A DNA stretch of 64,000 bases. Source: JAKAGZ01 sp963772675 (GTDB taxonomy: Bacteria; Bacteroidota; Ignavibacteria; Ignavibacteriales; Ignavibacteriaceae). The notes beneath the pieces were generated by a model. That model made no database searches and had not been told where the DNA came from. It worked only from the letters and a program-made list of their open reading frames with translations. The position numbers and the translations under genes are program-made. Positions 29,536 to 39,816 of the stretch are shown here, piece after piece. Numbering within the stretch: the stretch's first letter is position 1; each line of letters starts with the position of its first letter. The stretch covers positions 992,001-1,056,000 of the forward strand of contig CAVYYF010000005.1 in the NCBI GenBank assembly GCA_963772675.1. Direction: 5' to 3'.

Positions 29536-31944
29536 TTAGTTAATTTTCCATTCGTGAATTCCAGATGACCAATCTTTCTGCAGGATAACTTCCATCCTTA
29601 TTGCAGAAGTTTTCACTTTTTCGAATTTCAATTCGTTGTATTTGTCTTTTTCAATTTTATATGGAGATAAATTATTTACAGGCACCCATTCGTTCCCTTT
29701 CTTAAATAATAATTTGTACGAAGCAGGTAACCTACATTCTCCACCGGATTGCTCATCGTCAAACCAATAAACATTTGACGAAGAAATACCTTCTTCTTTT
29801 GGGAAATCATATTCAACCCATTCAGAAGTATCTTTTTTCGGCCACCAGTGATAATACGGAAACGTATGATCATTTGAGTTTTCCGGTTCTAACTGATCAT
29901 TTATACTCTTCAAGCTTTTTGTTACAAGCGACGCCTTTATTTCGCTCATGGAAGCCAAACTTGGTAAGGGGATAGGTAATGTCGAATTCTCGTTTTCACC
30001 GAACCAGACTGTCATATCCTGTGCACCCCTGTTTGCCCAGGCATAATAAGGAATTGCTCTGAATTTCTGCTCAAAAGATTCAATCTTATTATCTGTAATT
30101 TTCTTTGTCCCTTTTACTGTGCCTTCAATAGTTTGAATTCCTCCTAGCAGTTTAGGGTTGAATTCTGTTGTTAACTTTGATTCGTTGTCAATCAAAATAT
30201 TTAACACTTTGTTGTTTGGATTATCGATTCCTTCGGCACAAAAAACTATCGGCCCTCTTTCAAGCGCAATTTTGTTTATATCTGCTTTTACGCTATCATT
30301 TGCTGCTACTTTTCTTACGGGCATAGGCAAATCAAGTGAAATTTTGTCACCCTTCTTCCAGGTTCTGTTTAGCACAGCGTATCCGTTTTGTAATTCTATC
30401 TTTTCAGCAGTGCCATTTACAAATAATTTAATGGGAAGATCGAGCTTTTCTTTATAACGATATAAATCTCCCGGTACTGGTTCTTCTTTTGCCCAGCTTG
30501 GTATTCTCAATAGAACATTAAAATCGGAAGGACTTTCAGGATTTATTTCCAGGTTAACATTCCCTTCCCAGGGATAGTTTGTTGTCTGAATTATCTGTAC
30601 ATGTTTACCTTCATAATTAATTTCTGCGGAATTCTGGATGAACAGGTTAATGTAAATACCCTTATTTCCTGTTGCGTAAGCATAACCAGGTACAAGAGGA
30701 AGCGTTCTTGCAAGATTCGGGGGACAGCAGGCACAACTAAACCATGCGCTTCTCTGGCGATTACTTAGTGAAGCCAAAGGATTTGAATAGAAAAATTTGT
30801 CTCCAGATAGTGATATGCCGGAAAGGAGACTATTGTAAATTACCCTTTCCAGTACATCCATATATTTTGATTCTCCGGTAAGGAGAAACATTTTGTAATT
30901 CCAGTAAACATCGCCTACTGACGCGCAGGTTTCACAATATGCGCTTAGGTTCGGTAAATAATAATCACGACCAAATCCTTCATATTCTCCTGCAGCTCCT
31001 GTACCTCCAGTTATATATAATTTTTTATTTACAACATTATTCCAGATTCTTTCCAGGGCAGGGAGGTAGACATTTTTATCTGTTAATTCGTCTACATCGG
31101 CGGCTCCGGTGTAAAAATATTCAGCTCTGACCGCATGTCCTACAGCTTCACTTTGATAGATTAGTGGGCCGTTCATTTGTGCGTAATCGCCATACTTCTG
31201 ATTTTCGCCTGTCCCTCGTTTATCTATAAAATATTTAGCAAGCTTCAAATATTTTTCGTTACCAGTCACTTTATACAAATCTGCTAATCCCATTTCAATT
31301 ACTTCGTGTCCGGGAACTTTTTCTAGTTTTCCCCATCCAAACACGCTATTGATTAGATCTGCATTTTTTACAGCGATGTTTAATAGATTTTTCTTACCGG
31401 TTGCCAGGTAATGTGCGGTAGCGGCCATGTATAAATGTCCAGCATCATAAAGTTCGTGGCTTAGTACTTCAACATTTTCCCATCTTTTCTTTCCTGCCCA
31501 CTCATGTGTATGTTCAGGATCAATTGTTCTGTTGGTATATAAATAGCCGTCCTTTTCCTGAGCATATGAAATAAAAGTGATTAATGTATCGAGATAAGTT
31601 TCGAGCTTTTTGTCAGGATAAATCTGAAGAAGGTATGAGGCTGCTTCGATTGTTTTGTAAACATCCGAATCATCGAAAGGGAAAATGCTGCAAAATTTTC
31701 CCTGTTCTAGCCCACCGGCAATTTCGAAATTCTTTATCCTCCCGGTATTTTTTAATTCATAAATTATGTGGGGAATAGTTACATCTTTATCTCTCAGAAT
31801 TTTCGGTGCCCAGAAATTGTCTGTCAGTTTCACTTTTGTGAACGGCACAGGTTTTATACTACCCTCTTTGTGTGTCCCATCCGAAAAGAAAACTGACAGA
31901 GAACAAAATATTAATATCAGGGGGAAAGTTATTGTCCCTTTCAT
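29536..31944 (-). CDS. Glycoside hydrolase family 127, beta-L-arabinofuranosidase-like
   Basis: 802 residues with an N-terminal signal sequence. The catalytic domain includes DVYKTIEAASYLL, GGTGAAGEYEGFG, and the ETCASVGDVYW and SCACCPPN segments. In HypBA1, the GH127 reference enzyme, a Glu and a cluster of cysteines in exactly these segments form the zinc site and nucleophile. The enzyme removes terminal L-arabinofuranose from plant-type glycans such as hydroxyproline-linked arabinans. It lies 10 bases after the aldose epimerase gene, so they share an operon. The last 120 residues form a separate beta domain. Confidence 0.85.
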   Translation of the reverse strand: MKGTITFPLILIFCSLSVFFSDGTHKEGSIKPVPFTKVKLTDNFWAPKILRDKDVTIPHIIYELKNTGRIKNFEIAGGLEQGKFCSIFPFDDSDVYKTIEAASYLLQIYPDKKLETYLDTLITFISYAQEKDGYLYTNRTIDPEHTHEWAGKKRWENVEVLSHELYDAGHLYMAATAHYLATGKKNLLNIAVKNADLINSVFGWGKLEKVPGHEVIEMGLADLYKVTGNEKYLKLAKYFIDKRGTGENQKYGDYAQMNGPLIYQSEAVGHAVRAEYFYTGAADVDELTDKNVYLPALERIWNNVVNKKLYITGGTGAAGEYEGFGRDYYLPNLSAYCETCASVGDVYWNYKMFLLTGESKYMDVLERVIYNSLLSGISLSGDKFFYSNPLASLSNRQRSAWFSCACCPPNLARTLPLVPGYAYATGNKGIYINLFIQNSAEINYEGKHVQIIQTTNYPWEGNVNLEINPESPSDFNVLLRIPSWAKEEPVPGDLYRYKEKLDLPIKLFVNGTAEKIELQNGYAVLNRTWKKGDKISLDLPMPVRKVAANDSVKADINKIALERGPIVFCAEGIDNPNNKVLNILIDNESKLTTEFNPKLLGGIQTIEGTVKGTKKITDNKIESFEQKFRAIPYYAWANRGAQDMTVWFGENENSTLPIPLPSLASMSEIKASLVTKSLKSINDQLEPENSNDHTFPYYHWWPKKDTSEWVEYDFPKEEGISSSNVYWFDDEQSGGECRLPASYKLLFKKGNEWVPVNNLSPYKIEKDKYNELKFEKVKTSAIRMEVILQKDWSSGIHEWKIN

Positions 31945-31954
31945 TTTAATAGAT

Positions 31955-33085
31955 TCATTTTGTCGTAAACTTATAAATTGTTGTTGAGTTAAAAGTCTGT
32001 CCGGGTTTCAATTCCACTGAAGGGAAATTTTTCTTATTCGGCGAATCGGGGAAATGCTGCGTCTCAAGACACATTCCGGTACGATGCTGATAATGAATTC
32101 CGCCTTTGCCAACGTCCATTCCGTTAAGAAAATTTCCTGAATAAAATTGAATTCCCGGCTGATCTGTTAAAACTTCCAGTTCTCTTCCACTTGAAGGGTC
32201 GTAAACTGTTGCGGCTTCGCGTACCTTGCCGTTATAATCTCTCAACACCCAATTGTGATCGTAGCCTTTTCCATTTTTAAGCTGTACAAAATCGTCGTTA
32301 ATACGTTTTCCAACTGGAGTTGGAGTTCTGAAATCCATTGGTGTTCCAGCGACATCTGCTATTTCTCCTGTTGTAATAAATTCATTATCAATCGGGGTAT
32401 ATTTATCTGCATTGATCATTAATTCCTGATTAAGAATGGTGTTCTCAGGATTACCTGTTAAATTAAAATAGCAATGGTTTGTGGGATTTAAAATTGTTGG
32501 TTTATTTGTGGTCGCCGAATAATGTATTTCCAGTTCGTTATTATCATTTAAAGTGTAAGTAACCGTTAATTTAACCTCGCCCGGATAACCCTGGTCTCCG
32601 TCAGGACTGTCCAGCGTCATTTTCAGAGAGTGTTCATCAAATGAATCAGTTGTCCATAGTTTTTTACTAAACCCTATTTTACCACCATGTAAATGATTTT
32701 CACCATCATTAATGGTAAGCTGATATTCTTTACCCTCAAGTGTAAATTTTCCTTTCCCAATTCTATTACCATATCTTCCTACAATTGCCCCGAAGTAAGC
32801 TCCTCCTCTTTCATAACTTTTCAAGCTGTCATATCCAAGAATTACATCTGCCATTTTTCCGTTTTTGTCCGGTGCAAAAAGTGAAACGACTATAGCGCCG
32901 TAATTTGTGATTTCAGCACTCATTCCGTTCTTGTTTTTCAGTGTGTACATGTAAACCTCTTTTCCATTTTGAAGTTTTCCAAAAAGTCTTTTACCCGGTG
33001 TGGCTTGTCGAGCACTTTCACCGCAGTTCAGAAACAGAAAAAAGACTGGTATTGCGAACAGAGCGATCATTTTTCTAGACAACAT
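31955..33085 (-). CDS. galM: Aldose 1-epimerase (mutarotase), lipoprotein
   Basis: 376 residues. The leader MIALFAIPVFFLFLNCGES has a lipobox-like FLNC, so the protein is probably a periplasmic or outer-membrane lipoprotein. The mutarotase fold is seen in ITNYGAIVVSLFAPD, GRYGNRIGKGKFTLEG, ENHLHGG and the histidine of NPTNHCYFNL. It interconverts alpha and beta anomers of aldoses. Next to a GH127 enzyme it would process released L-arabinose before uptake. A strong AAAGGAGATAT ribosome-binding site precedes ATG 33085. Confidence 0.88.
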   Translation of the reverse strand: MLSRKMIALFAIPVFFLFLNCGESARQATPGKRLFGKLQNGKEVYMYTLKNKNGMSAEITNYGAIVVSLFAPDKNGKMADVILGYDSLKSYERGGAYFGAIVGRYGNRIGKGKFTLEGKEYQLTINDGENHLHGGKIGFSKKLWTTDSFDEHSLKMTLDSPDGDQGYPGEVKLTVTYTLNDNNELEIHYSATTNKPTILNPTNHCYFNLTGNPENTILNQELMINADKYTPIDNEFITTGEIADVAGTPMDFRTPTPVGKRINDDFVQLKNGKGYDHNWVLRDYNGKVREAATVYDPSSGRELEVLTDQPGIQFYSGNFLNGMDVGKGGIHYQHRTGMCLETQHFPDSPNKKNFPSVELKPGQTFNSTTIYKFTTK

Positions 33086-33366
33086 AGTTATATCTCCTTT
33101 GATCAGTTAGACTAATAATATGTCGTTCTAATTTAAGAAAATGAAGACTTAAAACCTTCAAATTATTACCTTTAAATTGATTTTATATACATTAATCTAT
33201 AATTTTGTTTAATGAAGTTGTGTTCACTGTTTACTGATATAGCCATTCTTAAAGCATTATCTTCAGTTGGCAGCAGCACTAAAAATTAAAGGGGAACCTT
33301 TTCGTTCTTTATTATTCTGATCACTAAAGTTTATCAGAATTTCCGATTTCACATAGGAGAATCTCA

Positions 33367-34032
33367 ATGGGCTGGTTTATAAAATTTATAGACTCCTCTC
33401 TCGGCAAAAAATTAATAATGGCGCTTACAGGCTTGTTCCTGTCTCTTTTCCTGATTGAACATTTAATAGGTAACCTTCTATTATTAAAAGGCGATGGTGG
33501 GGAAGCATTTACTGCTTATGGTGAATTTCTTGCAAACCCGAATAATTATGTTGCCAGAGTTTTGGAGATTGGATTATTTCTTGTATTTATCTATCATATT
33601 ATAAATGGTATCCGGCTTTGGTGGTCAAATAAAAAAGCCACGCAGGTTAGGTACAAATCTAATGACCCCTCAGCTAACAGCACTTTCTTTTCCAGGTTTA
33701 TGGTTTGGAGCGGCAGTATAGTTTTTATCTTTCTTGTAATTCATCTAAGAAGTTTCTTTTTCCCTTACAGGTTTGGTGATCCGGGAAACACAATGTACCA
33801 AGGGGTGGTTGAAGCTTTTTCAAATCCAGTTTATTCAATCTTTTATATAATTGCGATGGTATTACTTGCATTTCATCTCACTCATGGTGTGCAAAGTGCA
33901 TTTCAAACATTAGGAATAAGACACAAAAAATATACACCGTTTATTAAAAAATTCGGAATCTATTTTGCAATTCTTATTTGTGCTGCATTTGCCTCAATAC
34001 CGTTTTACTTTTTAATTGCGGGAGGGAAATAA
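33367..34032 (+). CDS. sdhC: Succinate dehydrogenase cytochrome b558-type membrane subunit
   Basis: 221 residues with five hydrophobic segments and histidines inside them (LIEHLIGN, YHIINGIRLW, VIHLR, FHLTHGVQ), as in the single-subunit dihaem anchors of Bacteroidota and epsilon-proteobacterial fumarate reductases. It anchors the flavoprotein and iron-sulfur subunits and passes electrons to or from menaquinone. First gene of sdhCAB; the sdhA start lies two bases past its stop. ATG at 33367 follows an AGGAGAAT ribosome-binding site. Confidence 0.92.
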   Translation: MGWFIKFIDSSLGKKLIMALTGLFLSLFLIEHLIGNLLLLKGDGGEAFTAYGEFLANPNNYVARVLEIGLFLVFIYHIINGIRLWWSNKKATQVRYKSNDPSANSTFFSRFMVWSGSIVFIFLVIHLRSFFFPYRFGDPGNTMYQGVVEAFSNPVYSIFYIIAMVLLAFHLTHGVQSAFQTLGIRHKKYTPFIKKFGIYFAILICAAFASIPFYFLIAGGK

Positions 34033-34033
34033 T

Positions 34034-35977
34034 ATGTCGATGAAATCAAAATCCCGTGTAGGGGTAAAATTAGACGCTAAAATACCGGAAGGTAAGCTTG
34101 CTGAAAAATGGACCAACCATAAATTTCATATGAAGCTTGTTAATCCGGCAAACAAAAGAAAATATGATATAATTGTTGTGGGTACCGGACTTGCAGGAGC
34201 TTCTGCTGCCGCTTCACTTGCTGAGCTTGGATATAATGTAAAATCTTTCTGCTACCAGGATAGTGCTAGAAGAGCTCACAGCATTGCTGCTCAGGGTGGA
34301 ATAAACGCAGCAAAAAATTATCCCAATGACGGTGATAGTATATTCAGATTATTTTATGATACAGTAAAGGGCGGCGATTACAGATCGAGAGAAGCAAATG
34401 TATATCGCCTTTCTGAACTTAGTGTAAACATAATCGATCAGTGTGTTGCGCAGGGAGTTCCGTTTGCAAGAGAATACGGCGGACTTCTCGATAATCGTTC
34501 GTTCGGTGGTGCGCAGGTTAGCAGAACTTTTTATGCACGTGGACAAACGGGACAGCAGCTTTTACTTGGTGCTTACAGTGCTTTGATGAGACAGGTTGGA
34601 CTTGGAAAAGTTGAAATGTATTCCCGTCACGAACTGCTTGATATTGTTATAGTAGATGGTGCAGCAAGAGGAATAGTTGTAAGAAATATGGAGACCGGTG
34701 CTATAGAATCTCATTCGGCAAATGCTGTGATTTTGGCAACCGGCGGATATGGAAACGTTTATTACCTTTCAACAAATGCTAAAGGATGTAACGTAACTGC
34801 ATCCTGGCGCGCTTATAAAAAAGGCGCATTCTTCGGAAATCCCTGCTTTACACAAATACACCCGACTTGTATTCCTGTTACAGGCGATCATCAATCAAAG
34901 TTAACTTTGATGAGTGAAAGTCTGAGGAACGACGGACGAGTTTGGGTTCCAAAAAAAGCCGGTGATAAACGCAAACCTAATGATATACCAGAAGAGGAAA
35001 GAGATTATTACCTGGAACGAAAATATCCTTCTTTTGGAAACCTGGTGCCTAGAGATGTTGCATCAAGAAATGCAAAAGAAATGGTTGATGAAGGTAAGGG
35101 AGTTGGTAGCAGTGGAAAAGCCGTTTACCTTGATTTTGCAGATGCAATCATAAGAGTCGGTGCTGATACTATAAAAGAAAAGTACGGCAACCTGTTTGAT
35201 ATGTATAAAATGATTACTGATGAAGATCCTTATAAAGTTCCTATGAGAATTTATCCGGCTGTTCACTATACAATGGGCGGGCTGTGGGTTGATTATGATC
35301 TAATGACGACCGTCCCCGGATTGTTTGCTCTTGGCGAATGTAATTTCTCCGATCACGGTGCAAACAGGCTTGGAGCCAGTGCTCTAATGCAGGGCCTTGC
35401 TGATGGGTATTTCGTCATTCCTTATACGATAGGCGGCTACCTGGCCACCATGAAAAATGATAAAATTAATACTGACAGCAAGGAATTTAAGGATGCTGAA
35501 AAAGCAGTAAAAGATCGAATCAAGAAATTGCTTGCCATAAATGGAAAGAAAACGGTTGACGAATATCACAGAGAACTTGGGCTCGTTATGTGGGAACATG
35601 TCGGGATGTCAAGAAATGAAAAAGGTCTGAAGACAGCAATTAAAAAAATTCAGGAGATAAGGGCTGATTTCTGGAAAAATGTTAAAGTACTTGGTACAGG
35701 TGATGAATTAAACCAGTCTCTTGAAAAAGCTGGACGCGTTGCTGACTTTTTAGAGCTTGGTGAATTAATGGCTGAAGATGCACTTCAAAGAAAAGAATCG
35801 TGTGGCGGACATTTCAGGGAAGAGAGCCAAACTGATGAAAACGAGGCTTTGCGTGATGATAAAAATTTTGCTTATGTAGCTGCGTGGGAATTTACGGGAG
35901 AAGACGGCAAGCCTAAGCTTAACAAAGAAGATTTAGAGTTCGAAAACGTTCAACTTACTCAAAGGAGTTACAAATAA
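34034..35977 (+). CDS. sdhA: Succinate dehydrogenase / fumarate reductase flavoprotein subunit
   Basis: 647 residues from ATG 34034, which is preceded by GGAGG; the in-frame start at 34016 lies within sdhC. The FAD motif is VVGTGLAGASAAASLAELG. H82 in AHSIAAQGGINA is the expected site of covalent flavin. Substrate-site parts are HPTCI, RNDGRVWVP and HYTMGGLWVD, then GECNFSDHGANRLGASAL. The last base is shared with the sdhB ATG (TAATG), so the two are coupled. It oxidises succinate in the citric acid cycle or works in reverse as fumarate reductase. Confidence 0.95.
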   Translation: MSMKSKSRVGVKLDAKIPEGKLAEKWTNHKFHMKLVNPANKRKYDIIVVGTGLAGASAAASLAELGYNVKSFCYQDSARRAHSIAAQGGINAAKNYPNDGDSIFRLFYDTVKGGDYRSREANVYRLSELSVNIIDQCVAQGVPFAREYGGLLDNRSFGGAQVSRTFYARGQTGQQLLLGAYSALMRQVGLGKVEMYSRHELLDIVIVDGAARGIVVRNMETGAIESHSANAVILATGGYGNVYYLSTNAKGCNVTASWRAYKKGAFFGNPCFTQIHPTCIPVTGDHQSKLTLMSESLRNDGRVWVPKKAGDKRKPNDIPEEERDYYLERKYPSFGNLVPRDVASRNAKEMVDEGKGVGSSGKAVYLDFADAIIRVGADTIKEKYGNLFDMYKMITDEDPYKVPMRIYPAVHYTMGGLWVDYDLMTTVPGLFALGECNFSDHGANRLGASALMQGLADGYFVIPYTIGGYLATMKNDKINTDSKEFKDAEKAVKDRIKKLLAINGKKTVDEYHRELGLVMWEHVGMSRNEKGLKTAIKKIQEIRADFWKNVKVLGTGDELNQSLEKAGRVADFLELGELMAEDALQRKESCGGHFREESQTDENEALRDDKNFAYVAAWEFTGEDGKPKLNKEDLEFENVQLTQRSYK

Positions 35978-36738
35978 TGGAGAAGACTTTGAATTTACAT
36001 CTGAGAGTCTGGCGTCAAAAGAACAGGAACGCCGAAGGTCGATTTGTCGATTATGAAGCCAAAGGTATTTCTACAGAAATGTCATTCCTTGAGATGCTTG
36101 ACGTAGTAAACGAAGGATTAATTCACAGCGGTCAGGAACCGATCGCGTTTGATCACGATTGCCGTGAAGGAATCTGCGGAATGTGCAGTTTATTTATAAA
36201 TGGAAGACCTCACGGGCCTAAAGAAGCTATCACTGCTTGCCAACTTCACATGAGGAATTTTAGTGACGGTGAAACAGTAGTGATTGAACCGTGGCGCGCA
36301 TCAGCATTCCCTGTAATAAAAGATCTTATTGTTGACCGTTCTGCGTTTGACAGGATTATGCAGGCGGGTGGATTTATTTCGGCGAACACTGGAGGCGCAC
36401 CGGACGCAAATGCAATTCCTATTTCTAAAGGAACTGCAGAAGAGGCTATGGACGCAGCTGCATGTATCGGATGTGGTGCCTGCGTTGCAGCTTGTAAGAA
36501 TTCTTCAGCTATGCTTTTTGTGGGAGCAAAAGTTGCTCACCTTGGCAGACTTCCGCAGGGCAATGCCGAAAGAGAAAGAAGAGTGCTTGCTATGGTAAAT
36601 CAAATGGAAGAGGAAGGATTCGGTGCTTGTACAAATACCGAAGCTTGTTCAGCCGAATGCCCGAAAGAGATTTCGATGGATGTAATTGCAATGCTTAGAA
36701 GAGAGTATTACAAGGCTTCATTAAAATCTGAAGATTAA
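35977..36738 (+). CDS. sdhB: Succinate dehydrogenase iron-sulfur subunit
   Basis: 253 residues. C62, C67, C70 and C88 form the [2Fe-2S] site (CREGICGMCS). CIGCGACVAAC gives the [4Fe-4S] ligands, and CTNTEACSAECPKEI the [3Fe-4S] and last cysteine. It transfers electrons between the flavin of SdhA and the haems of SdhC. The start overlaps the sdhA stop. A strong terminator follows. Confidence 0.95.
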   Translation: MEKTLNLHLRVWRQKNRNAEGRFVDYEAKGISTEMSFLEMLDVVNEGLIHSGQEPIAFDHDCREGICGMCSLFINGRPHGPKEAITACQLHMRNFSDGETVVIEPWRASAFPVIKDLIVDRSAFDRIMQAGGFISANTGGAPDANAIPISKGTAEEAMDAAACIGCGACVAACKNSSAMLFVGAKVAHLGRLPQGNAERERRVLAMVNQMEEEGFGACTNTEACSAECPKEISMDVIAMLRREYYKASLKSED

Positions 36739-36763
36739 AGCAGCATATTGTCTTTTTATTAAG

Positions 36764-36812
36764 CCCACCCATAGTTTTATTAAAGAATAAGCGATGGGTG
36801 GGTTTATTTTTA
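36764..36812 (+). terminator. Rho-independent terminator of sdhCAB
   Basis: CCCACCCAT (36764-36772) pairs with ATGGGTGGG (36794-36802), followed by TTTATTTTTA. The loop is long (21 bases) but the nine-pair GC-rich stem is perfect. Confidence 0.8.
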
Positions 36813-36875
36813 TATTATCCCAATTTTTATTCGGGATTTTTATATTTTACATTAGTTAAACTCAAAGAGTAGGCA

Positions 36876-38660
36876 ATGTTCGAAAAAGAAATTATAGCCA
36901 TATCAGATAATTCACTAAACAAGATTAAAAAACTTGGCGCTTATTTTACTATAGAACAACTTAATGCCACCGAACTCCATCCGGCAATTACAAGATATAT
37001 TGATTCAGAACTTGATTATCTAATCTTTCTTGATAGAAAAGAACTCGTACAAAAATCTGCTTTTGATTATTCAAACCCCGAAGTAGTTAAATATTTTAGC
37101 CTTATTAATAGTGAAATCAAAAAAAATAAAAAAATCTCTTTTGAAGATGCAAAAAACCTGATTATACAGGCTGTTTCATTTACTGCTAATTTTCTTGTCA
37201 GGCCCAAATGGTCACTCACAAAGTTTATCTACAATGAAGATCAGCTGAAAACAATTGATGAGATAAGACTCTCTCTTAATTATCTCTATTACTATGATTA
37301 TTTAAGGAAGGTTCTTATAACATTCATTGAAAAGAAACGGTCACTGAATTTTAGCCTTATAGATTTTGAGGTAGCTCTTAATAAAATCGATAAAGAATTG
37401 TTTGTTAGACAATCTCAAAACCTTATAGACAATGCACTTTTTTCCATCGCGGATTTCTTTAGCCTTAGTGGGACTGCTGCTAATAAAGTATCACCTAATA
37501 GCATTGAACTTTTTCTTAAAGAGAAAGACCTGATTGATCAATTATTCAGGTTGAGACGAGCCTTGCCGGCAAATGCCAGGCAATATTATACACTTAATGA
37601 AATAAGGCATATCATCCATACTCCGACAAGCCTGGACAAATCCGAGCGGCTTCCCTCAAAGACGGACGAGGAGGAGGAGCTAAAATTTGAAACACCGGTT
37701 GAGACAAAAACCGATGAATCAAAACCGGAAGTGAAAAGTGAAAAGAAGGAAGAAATTATCCAGGAAGAAATATTCAACTTTGAAAATGAGACTGAAGAAA
37801 AGGAAGTTGATAACGAACAGGAAAAAGTTGCTGAATTAAATGATGAAATCACTTTACAGCAAAATATAATCCCCGAAGAACATGATAAAGTCGAAGAGAA
37901 ACAAAGTGAAGTTAAGGAAGAACCAGATGAGGTTTCGGAAAAACCAGATGAGGTTTCAGAAGAAATAGAAAATTTAGATGACGCAAATAACAATCTAGAT
38001 GAAATGAAGGAAGAAGAATCAGGTAATGATCTGGATTCTATCCTTGAAGAAGATCTATTAAACGATTATTCTACGGACGATGAATTACTTGACGCATTTG
38101 ATTCGCAATTAAAAGCGCTTGAAGAAGAATCGGATATTCTTTTAACTAATGATGAAAAATCTTCAAATGTAAATGATTCTCAGGGAGAGGAGAAAGAGGA
38201 AGAGTCCGATAAGGTTGAGGAAGAAACTGAAAAGAAAGTGCAGCCCAAAATTGAATTAGAAACAGAGGAACAAATAGAAGTTGAAGAAGAAATCACTGAG
38301 CCTCAAATTTCTTTAAATGAAGAAGTTGAAAAGATAGAAGATGAAAAACCTGTCATCGAAGAATCTCCGAAAGAGGTTAAAAAAGAAGAGAAAAAGACTT
38401 ACCGTCACGCACCCCAGAAATCAAAGGATATATTCAGCTTTTTGAGCAATAAAGAGATTGAAAAAATTGTTATAAACGTGTTTAACGAAGACAGGGAAGA
38501 TTTTGCAAACACGATGGAAAAAATAACGGAGTGCTTCAGCTACGATGAGGCAACTGACATTTTAAAAGCAGTTTTCTTTTCATACCGTGTAAATCCTTAC
38601 ACCAAGGATGCAGTCATATTGACTAACGCAGTCTCAAATTATTTTAACCAGGCCACCTAA
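36876..38660 (+). CDS. Acidic low-complexity protein upstream of obgE, unknown function
   Basis: 594 residues in three parts. Residues 1-240 are helical and ordered-looking, with no family I recognise. Residues about 245-505 are dominated by Glu, Lys and Asp, with near-repeats such as EEPDEVSEKPDEVSEE, and are probably disordered. The last 80 residues are ordered again (DIFSFLSNKEIEKIVINVF). No signal peptide or membrane segment. The stop lies three bases before the obgE ATG, so they are probably translated together. It could be a ribosome- or envelope-associated scaffold, but nothing proves it. Confidence 0.7.
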   Translation: MFEKEIIAISDNSLNKIKKLGAYFTIEQLNATELHPAITRYIDSELDYLIFLDRKELVQKSAFDYSNPEVVKYFSLINSEIKKNKKISFEDAKNLIIQAVSFTANFLVRPKWSLTKFIYNEDQLKTIDEIRLSLNYLYYYDYLRKVLITFIEKKRSLNFSLIDFEVALNKIDKELFVRQSQNLIDNALFSIADFFSLSGTAANKVSPNSIELFLKEKDLIDQLFRLRRALPANARQYYTLNEIRHIIHTPTSLDKSERLPSKTDEEEELKFETPVETKTDESKPEVKSEKKEEIIQEEIFNFENETEEKEVDNEQEKVAELNDEITLQQNIIPEEHDKVEEKQSEVKEEPDEVSEKPDEVSEEIENLDDANNNLDEMKEEESGNDLDSILEEDLLNDYSTDDELLDAFDSQLKALEEESDILLTNDEKSSNVNDSQGEEKEEESDKVEEETEKKVQPKIELETEEQIEVEEEITEPQISLNEEVEKIEDEKPVIEESPKEVKKEEKKTYRHAPQKSKDIFSFLSNKEIEKIVINVFNEDREDFANTMEKITECFSYDEATDILKAVFFSYRVNPYTKDAVILTNAVSNYFNQAT

Positions 38661-38663
38661 AAA

Positions 38664-39653
38664 ATGTTCATAGATTATGCAGAGATAGAAGTGTCTGCCG
38701 GCAAAGGCGGAGATGGTGCTGTAGCATTCAGAAGAGAAAAGTATGTTCCGAAAGGCGGCCCGTCCGGCGGGAACGGAGGAAAGGGGGGAAGCATAATCTT
38801 AAGGACGGATCCCAATTTATTTACATTACTTGATTTCAGGTATAAAAAAAAATATAAGGCTCAAGACGGGGAACCGGGCGGGACTTCAAGGAAGGATGGT
38901 AAGTTCGGAAATGATGTTGTTATAAAAATCCCGGTAGGCACCGTAATTAAGAATGCAGAAACAGGAAAAGTTATTTTTGATTTGAATCAGATTGACCAGG
39001 AAGTAATACTTGCTGAAGGTGGCAGGGGCGGGAAAGGGAACAGCAATTTTGCAACTCCTACGAATCAGGCACCAAGAAAAGCGGAACCAGGGAAAGAAGG
39101 TAATTCCTTCAAAATAATTCTTGAGCTAAAACTAATTGCGGATGTTGGGTTAGTTGGATTTCCTAATGCTGGTAAATCAACTTTGATTTCAAAAATTTCA
39201 GCGGCAAAGCCAAAAATAGCTGATTATCCTTTCACTACTCTTGCTCCCAATCTGGGGATTGTAAAATATAAAGATTATAAAAGTTTTACAGTCGCTGATA
39301 TTCCGGGCATAATTGAAGGAGCTCACGAAGGGAAAGGCCTGGGGTTAAAATTTCTAAAACACATTGAGCGGACCAGAATACTGCTTTTCTTAATTGATAT
39401 AACTTCAGAAAATTATCAGAAGGAGTACGATATACTTTTTAATGAAATAAAGAGCTACAGTAAAAAACTGGCTGAAAAGAAAAAAATAATTTCTCTATCA
39501 AAAGCTGATCTTGCCGGTGACCTGGATTTGAAAAAAAAGGTTAAAAAGAAACTAAGAAATTCTGATTCGCCAATATTAGTATTTTCTTCCGCAACCGGTA
39601 TGGGAGTTCCTGAATTACTCGACTATTTATGGCACGAGTTGACAGCAGATTAA
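38664..39653 (+). CDS. obgE: Obg GTPase (CgtA)
   Basis: 329 residues. The glycine-rich Obg fold opens with VSAGKGGDGAVAFRREKYVPKGGP and GGRGGKGNSNF. The G domain has G1 FPNAGKST, G3 ADIPGIIEGAHEGKGLG, G4 LSKADL and G5 SSATG. It acts in 50S ribosome assembly and stress signalling. The C-terminal OCT domain of longer Obg proteins is absent. ATG at 38664. Confidence 0.97.
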   Translation: MFIDYAEIEVSAGKGGDGAVAFRREKYVPKGGPSGGNGGKGGSIILRTDPNLFTLLDFRYKKKYKAQDGEPGGTSRKDGKFGNDVVIKIPVGTVIKNAETGKVIFDLNQIDQEVILAEGGRGGKGNSNFATPTNQAPRKAEPGKEGNSFKIILELKLIADVGLVGFPNAGKSTLISKISAAKPKIADYPFTTLAPNLGIVKYKDYKSFTVADIPGIIEGAHEGKGLGLKFLKHIERTRILLFLIDITSENYQKEYDILFNEIKSYSKKLAEKKKIISLSKADLAGDLDLKKKVKKKLRNSDSPILVFSSATGMGVPELLDYLWHELTAD

Positions 39654-39816
39654 AAATGACACAAAAAATGCCTAAAAACTATTATATCGCTTAATTATAA
39701 ACTAAGGGAATAAATATTAGACAATTGGCATATTCAAAATTTTTTGAAAATAAAATGATTTGTACCTATATTTACAAGCTAAACTTGTCCGCCATAGGTA
39801 TTTTTATTAAATTATT

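Noticed and set aside
37586..37993. 135-residue serine-rich minus-strand frame
   Set aside because: It is the complement of the Glu-rich segment of the acidic protein, an expected shadow of GAA/GAG codons.
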